A stretch of 64,000 bases of DNA from assembly GCA_035235625.1 (NCBI GenBank), contig CP141149.1, forward strand, positions 5,982,893 to 6,046,892, written 5' to 3'. Below the pieces are notes generated by a model. That model saw only the letters and a list, made by a program, of their open reading frames with translations. It was not told the origin of the DNA and did not search any database. The DNA is from Saururus chinensis. Lineage: Eukaryota; Streptophyta; Magnoliopsida; Piperales; Saururaceae. Of the stretch, positions 60,400 to 64,000 are shown piece by piece; within the stretch, counting starts at the first letter, position 1; each line of letters begins with the position of its first letter. Position numbers and translations under genes: made by a program.

Positions 60400-61376
60400 T
60401 TTATAGATATAATATTGTACAAAATTTCTATTATTTACTGAAAGCTCATAAATTTGTAAATAGACAACTAAAGCATAAATAATATTATTTACTTATTTAT
60501 TAGCTTTACTTCCTAATATTTTTATTTGTTATTATGCTATAACTTGTGTTTGTATGTTTAACCATATATGCATCTTTTAGTAGTCTTCTATAAACATGTC
60601 ACTATTATTAGCACATATGTACTCCTTACATAACATTAAAGTATTCATATATATGTATTATATATATTTTTATAGTAGTTTTGTATGCACATGTCATTGC
60701 ACATATGTATTATATGTATATGTGGCATTGCAACCTCTTCTATATACTCCAATCTTCTTTTGGTTGTATAAAATATATTTATTATTTGTAACCTAAATTT
60801 TCTAAATCTTTGTATTTACTTCTTACTTCAAGTGTTATCTTATAACCACCAAAAAGAAAAAATTAGTGCCTTTGTGGTTAACTACATTTGTGTATATGAG
60901 ATATCTATATGGATGTATATCATTTATTTCTATTATATATAAATATAAATTTTAGTAAATATCTCATATATAATATATGTATATTATGTCTCTATAAAAC
61001 ATTTACTTCCAAATAATTTGTATTATGTGTAATGTGTATGGGTGCTAAGTAGCCAAGTAGAGTCGAGTTTTAGTATGTGGGAACATAAAACTTGATGTCT
61101 TGTCATCTTGGACCCATCCCAAATAAATATAAATTACCCTAATTTTATGGAGAGAAGAAATATACTCCATGACTTAATGCTAAAAAATATTTAGAAAATT
61201 GTTATAAAACTCAAATTTCTAAGGATTTCAATAATAGTTTTTATAGAAATTTTGAAAAGAAATATCATAATTTGTTTGACATGTAAAGCTAATAAATAAT
61301 ATTACCATAACATATTATCTAATGATTGACATATTGTTTGATATGTAGTACAACATATCCTATTTTTTACTCGGTT

Positions 61377-61380
<4 letters not shown>

Positions 61381-61444
<64 letters not shown>
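61381..61444. repeat. (TA)32 microsatellite
   Basis: Sixty-four bases of perfect TA in the right arm. The mirrored place in the left arm (about 57790-57810) has only a few TA steps, so the expansion followed the duplication. Confidence 0.95.
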
Positions 61445-61445
<1 letters not shown>

Positions 61446-61897
61446 TTTATCAAATCTTATTTCTATGATATATCTAAATTTTAATACATATCATATATAG
61501 ATATATATTATGTATGATATAAGTCAATACTCAATACTCAATACATAAACATCATAAAATCATTAATAACATATAAATTTGTAATGTATATATATACGTT
61601 ATAAATGTAAATTAGGATTGATAATTGTGCATAGGTATACATAAATGCCAATATGTATTTATGTATGCTATAAAACATATTTACAAATTTCATTCGAGTT
61701 CAAGTTCGAGTTCGAGTCGAGTACAAGTTTTATTTAAGCCGAATTGAGTCGAGCCAGGGTATGATCGAACTAAATTAACAAAATATTCGAATTTGAGTCG
61801 AGTTCGAGGAGAGCCACTTCGAGTTGAGTCATATTCAAATTGAGTCGAGTCGAGGCACTTTTGCTCAGCCAGCTAACTCAGCTCATTAGAACCCCTA

Positions 61898-62560
61898 GCC
61901 GCAACTTAGGCATCTTAGTACCTCTCTCAATTGAACGAGACCCATCTCAATTTCAAAAGCTGAAATTCCTTGGTCAACTTTAAATCAATGTAGAATGCTC
62001 CACTTTAGCTCCCTCGCAAGATCCTCTGTCGGCCAGCTGCTGCCCAAAAACCCCGTTTTGCTTTCTGGCTGGCTCTACGGTCCCAAGACCATTCCTTTCC
62101 ATCAACAGAGCAGATGGGTAGATCTCCAAATCGCCGACTATCACTAAAATCCAGCGAAAACTAAACATTTCGCTGTAAAAAGAGAAGCTGACTCGACTCA
62201 GCTAGAAAAACAGTGGCTTTGACCGCAGAATCCTGTTAAAAAGAAGCTGAACTCAGGAACCCAGAAGCTACTTCTAGTTGTAGTCCAACAGAACCAACCA
62301 ACCCGGTTGAACTGAAAGTGCTCCGTGGATGCATACCAGGAAAGCAGTATTCCGGCAACAAAGAGAAGTTTGGTGAGAGAGCTCCCTTGGCTGGGGGTGG
62401 TTGCGGGTAGTTATGAGGCAGGGTGGAAAGGAGGGACAAAGAAGGGGATCGTATCGGAATCTGGCACCACTCATCTCCACCTCCTCCCGGGCAGGGGGGA
62501 CGGGATAGTGAATGAAAAGAGCGGGGTTTAAAATACGCCCACAGACGCCCGTGATTCGCC
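61898..62560 (-). other. gene-like GC-richer segment, unrecognised
   Basis: About 48 percent G+C against about 30 percent around it. Read on the minus strand it has plausible leader or exon character: overlapping frames 62480-62274, 62439-62236 and 62168-61980, with an acceptor-like TTTTTAACAG/GA near 62235. I recognise no protein. It could be a captured host gene fragment or a leader region of the neighbouring CACTA-like element. Confidence 0.35.
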
Positions 62561-63843
62561 TATAAAGAGTTTATAATTGCAACACTTCTTCAAAAGCATC
62601 ACAAATCAAAGAAGTTTTAAAAAATAAACTTTTTAACTATTTGCAACATTTAGTAACTTGCAACGCTTTTTACTAAGCATCGTAAATAATTTTTCTCCAC
62701 TCTTTTCTCTCTCTCCTCTTTTTTCTCTCTCGCCAATCTCTCTATTCTCGCTCTCCTCTCACTCTCTTCTCTCTCCCCACTTTCTCTCTCTTTCCCTTCT
62801 ATCCCTTTCCCTCTTTCTATTCCCTCTCTCCACTCTCTCTCTCTCTTCCCTCTCTCTCCTCTCTCTCTCACTTTCTCCCTCTCCTCTCTCTCTCCTCCTC
62901 TTTTTATCTCTCCTCTCTCTTCTCTCTATCTCCTTTCACTTTCTCTATATTTTAAAATCAGTAAAAATAAATTAAAAGGTAATAGTGATGCATATGCATA
63001 TGCATCGTTAATACTAAGGCTATTAGTGATGCACATTCCTATGCGTCACCAACACATACTATTTTATTTTATTCATTAATATTTAAATATAATATATAAT
63101 AAAAAATCTAAAAAAATCAAAATTAAATTCCTCCTTCTCTCTAGTCTATCTTTCTTTACACCATCTCTTCTCTTTCTCTTTGTCTCTCATCCTCTCGCTC
63201 TCTTCTCTCATCCTCTTCTCTCTCTCATCCTTTTTCTCTCTCCTCTCTCTTCTCTCTTTATATCCTCTCTACTTTCCCTCTCTCTCTCTCTTTATTTTAA
63301 AATTAATAAAAATAAATTAAAAGGTAATAACGACACATTGGAAAATGTGTCATTAATACCTAATAGAAATGCATAGGAAAATATGTCAATAATACCCTAA
63401 GTATTAGCAGTGAATATGCATATTCATCGCTAATACCAAGTGTAATATGAATGCATATTCCTGTGTCACTAATATATTTTATTTTATTTTATTTTATTAA
63501 TTTTAAAATATAGATAATATAAATATTTAAAAAAATCAAAATAAAATCCTTTATTCTCTCTACTCTCTCTCTACACTTGTTTCTCTCTTTCTCTTTCTCT
63601 CTCACTCTCCTCTCTTTCTCTCTCCTCACTCTCCTCTCTCTTTCTCTCTCCTCTCTCATCCTCTTCTGTCTCACTTCTCTCTCTCCATTCACTCACTCTT
63701 TTTCCACTCTCTCTCCTCCTCTTTCTCTGTCAGTCTCTATATCCTCTCTCTCCTTTCACTTTCTCTCTCTATATTTGAAAATTAATAAAAATAAATTAAA
63801 AGGTAATAGCGACGCATATGAAAATGTGTCGTTAATAACCTAG
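62561..63843. mobile_element. CACTA-like subterminal field with three CT-rich blocks
   Basis: It begins with TTTGCAACATTT / AAGCATCGTAAAT motifs like J2. Three long (CT)-rich tracts follow (62690-62945, 63130-63295, 63550-63775). Each is followed by the same string AATAAAAATAAATTAAAAGG and then a TAATAGCGACGCATATG-type motif (about 62962, 63307, 63784), so the unit is repeated about three times with spacing of 345 and 477 bp. Frames such as the Arg/Glu-rich one at 62871-62650 are products of the CT tracts. No terminus found. Confidence 0.55.
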
Positions 63844-63869
63844 GAACAATAATAATACGTGAACTCAGT

Positions 63870-64000
63870 AATAATCCACAAATGGCAACAAGCATCCATC
63901 GTTAGGAGCTCTCTGTCACAAACCTGCAAAAGCCTTCCGAATATCGAGGCTAAATAGGGTAAATGAGTATTTTCATACTAAATAGGAAAATACATAGTAG
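63870..64000 (+). mobile_element. family-A element A3, runs off the window
   Basis: Aligns with A1 at 17190-17330: TTAGGAGCTCTC, AAACCTGCAAAAGCCT / AACCTACAAAAGCCTCC, GGGTAAATGAGTATTTT and ATAGGAAAATAC. The first about 440 bp of the A1 start are missing, so it is 5'-truncated or recombined. The rest lies beyond the window. Confidence 0.7.

Larger units (their letters stand above)
55810..61897. mobile_element. large inverted repeat (foldback-like element), arms about 2.1 kb
   Basis: The left arm (55810-55938 plus 57425-59470) is the reverse complement of the right arm (59773-61897). Paired landmarks: GTTAATGAGCC at the left edge with CTCATTAGAACCCC at the right edge; TTAGCACCCCTAC (58126) with ATGGGTGCTAAG (61028); TTAGCACCCTTAC (59462) with GGGGTGCTAAC (59777). 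Between arms is a loop of about 300 bp. Many GAGCTCGAGT-like words occur near the edges. No transposase was seen. Arm identity looks near 80 percent by eye. Solo LTR G1 sits in the left arm only. Confidence 0.75.

Noticed and set aside
62650..63843. Arg/Glu-rich and Leu/Ser-rich frames
   Set aside because: Direct products of CT-repeat tracts.

Overview
This is a window of AT-rich plant nuclear DNA, most likely from a flowering plant. The evidence is a spliced plant-type COX7a-like gene with canonical GT-AG introns, Ty1/copia and Ty3/gypsy polyprotein relics, CACTA (CACTACAACAAAAAAG) termini, Tourist- and Stowaway-type MITEs and many LTRs with 5-bp target duplications. I cannot name the species. 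There is no sign of bacterial, organellar or viral-episome organisation. The window looks like a pericentromeric or other heterochromatic nested-transposon block with one recognisable host gene.

Layout. 0.3-1.1 kb: a Tourist-like MITE swollen by a trinucleotide repeat. 1.5-4.2 kb: a CACTA left end fused to a broken copia gag/protease relic, next to a 962-bp LTR. 4.4-7.3 kb: a CACTA-like repeat field (TTTGCGACGTTT motifs) with small inverted-repeat elements. 7.4-9.1 kb: two degraded repeats. 10.4-11.7 kb: the minus-strand COX7a-like gene. 11.7-15.9 kb: AT-rich and unassigned. 15.9-22.9 kb: two family-E LTRs, the first split by a 3.9-kb family-A LTR-like element. 24.6-28.4 kb: an LTR-like remnant, an unidentified retroelement coding relic with a polypurine tract and 3' LTR, and a copia RT scrap. 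28.4-36.3 kb: a CACTA end, a family-B element (3.3 kb) and a second family-A copy carrying seven 54-bp tandem repeats. 36.3-37.7 kb: an Ulp1-like protease relic. 37.7-47.8 kb: one minus-strand Ty3/gypsy element with PBS and 5' LTR, interrupted by a family-E LTR and a 3.8-kb family-C LTR, with its protease segment tandemly triplicated. 48.3-54 kb: a repeat, a probable DUF1985 relic and a second full family-B copy. 54.4-63.8 kb: a CACTA end, GA-rich DNA, a very large inverted repeat (arms about 2.1 kb) and CT-rich tandem blocks. From 63.9 kb a third family-A copy runs off the end.

The COX7a-like gene is the only unit I would call functional; it would encode a small inner-membrane subunit of mitochondrial complex IV. 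Everything else recognisable is mobile DNA or its decay. Target duplications give part of the order: A1 entered E1; E3 and C entered the gypsy element; G1 entered the palindrome; B1 interrupts an unidentified sequence. The least ordinary structures are the 6-kb palindrome, the in-phase 54-bp repeat expansion inside an LTR, the triplicated protease segment and the two C48/DUF1985-type relics. Family letters are my own labels. Comparisons were made by eye, so identity levels are estimates.
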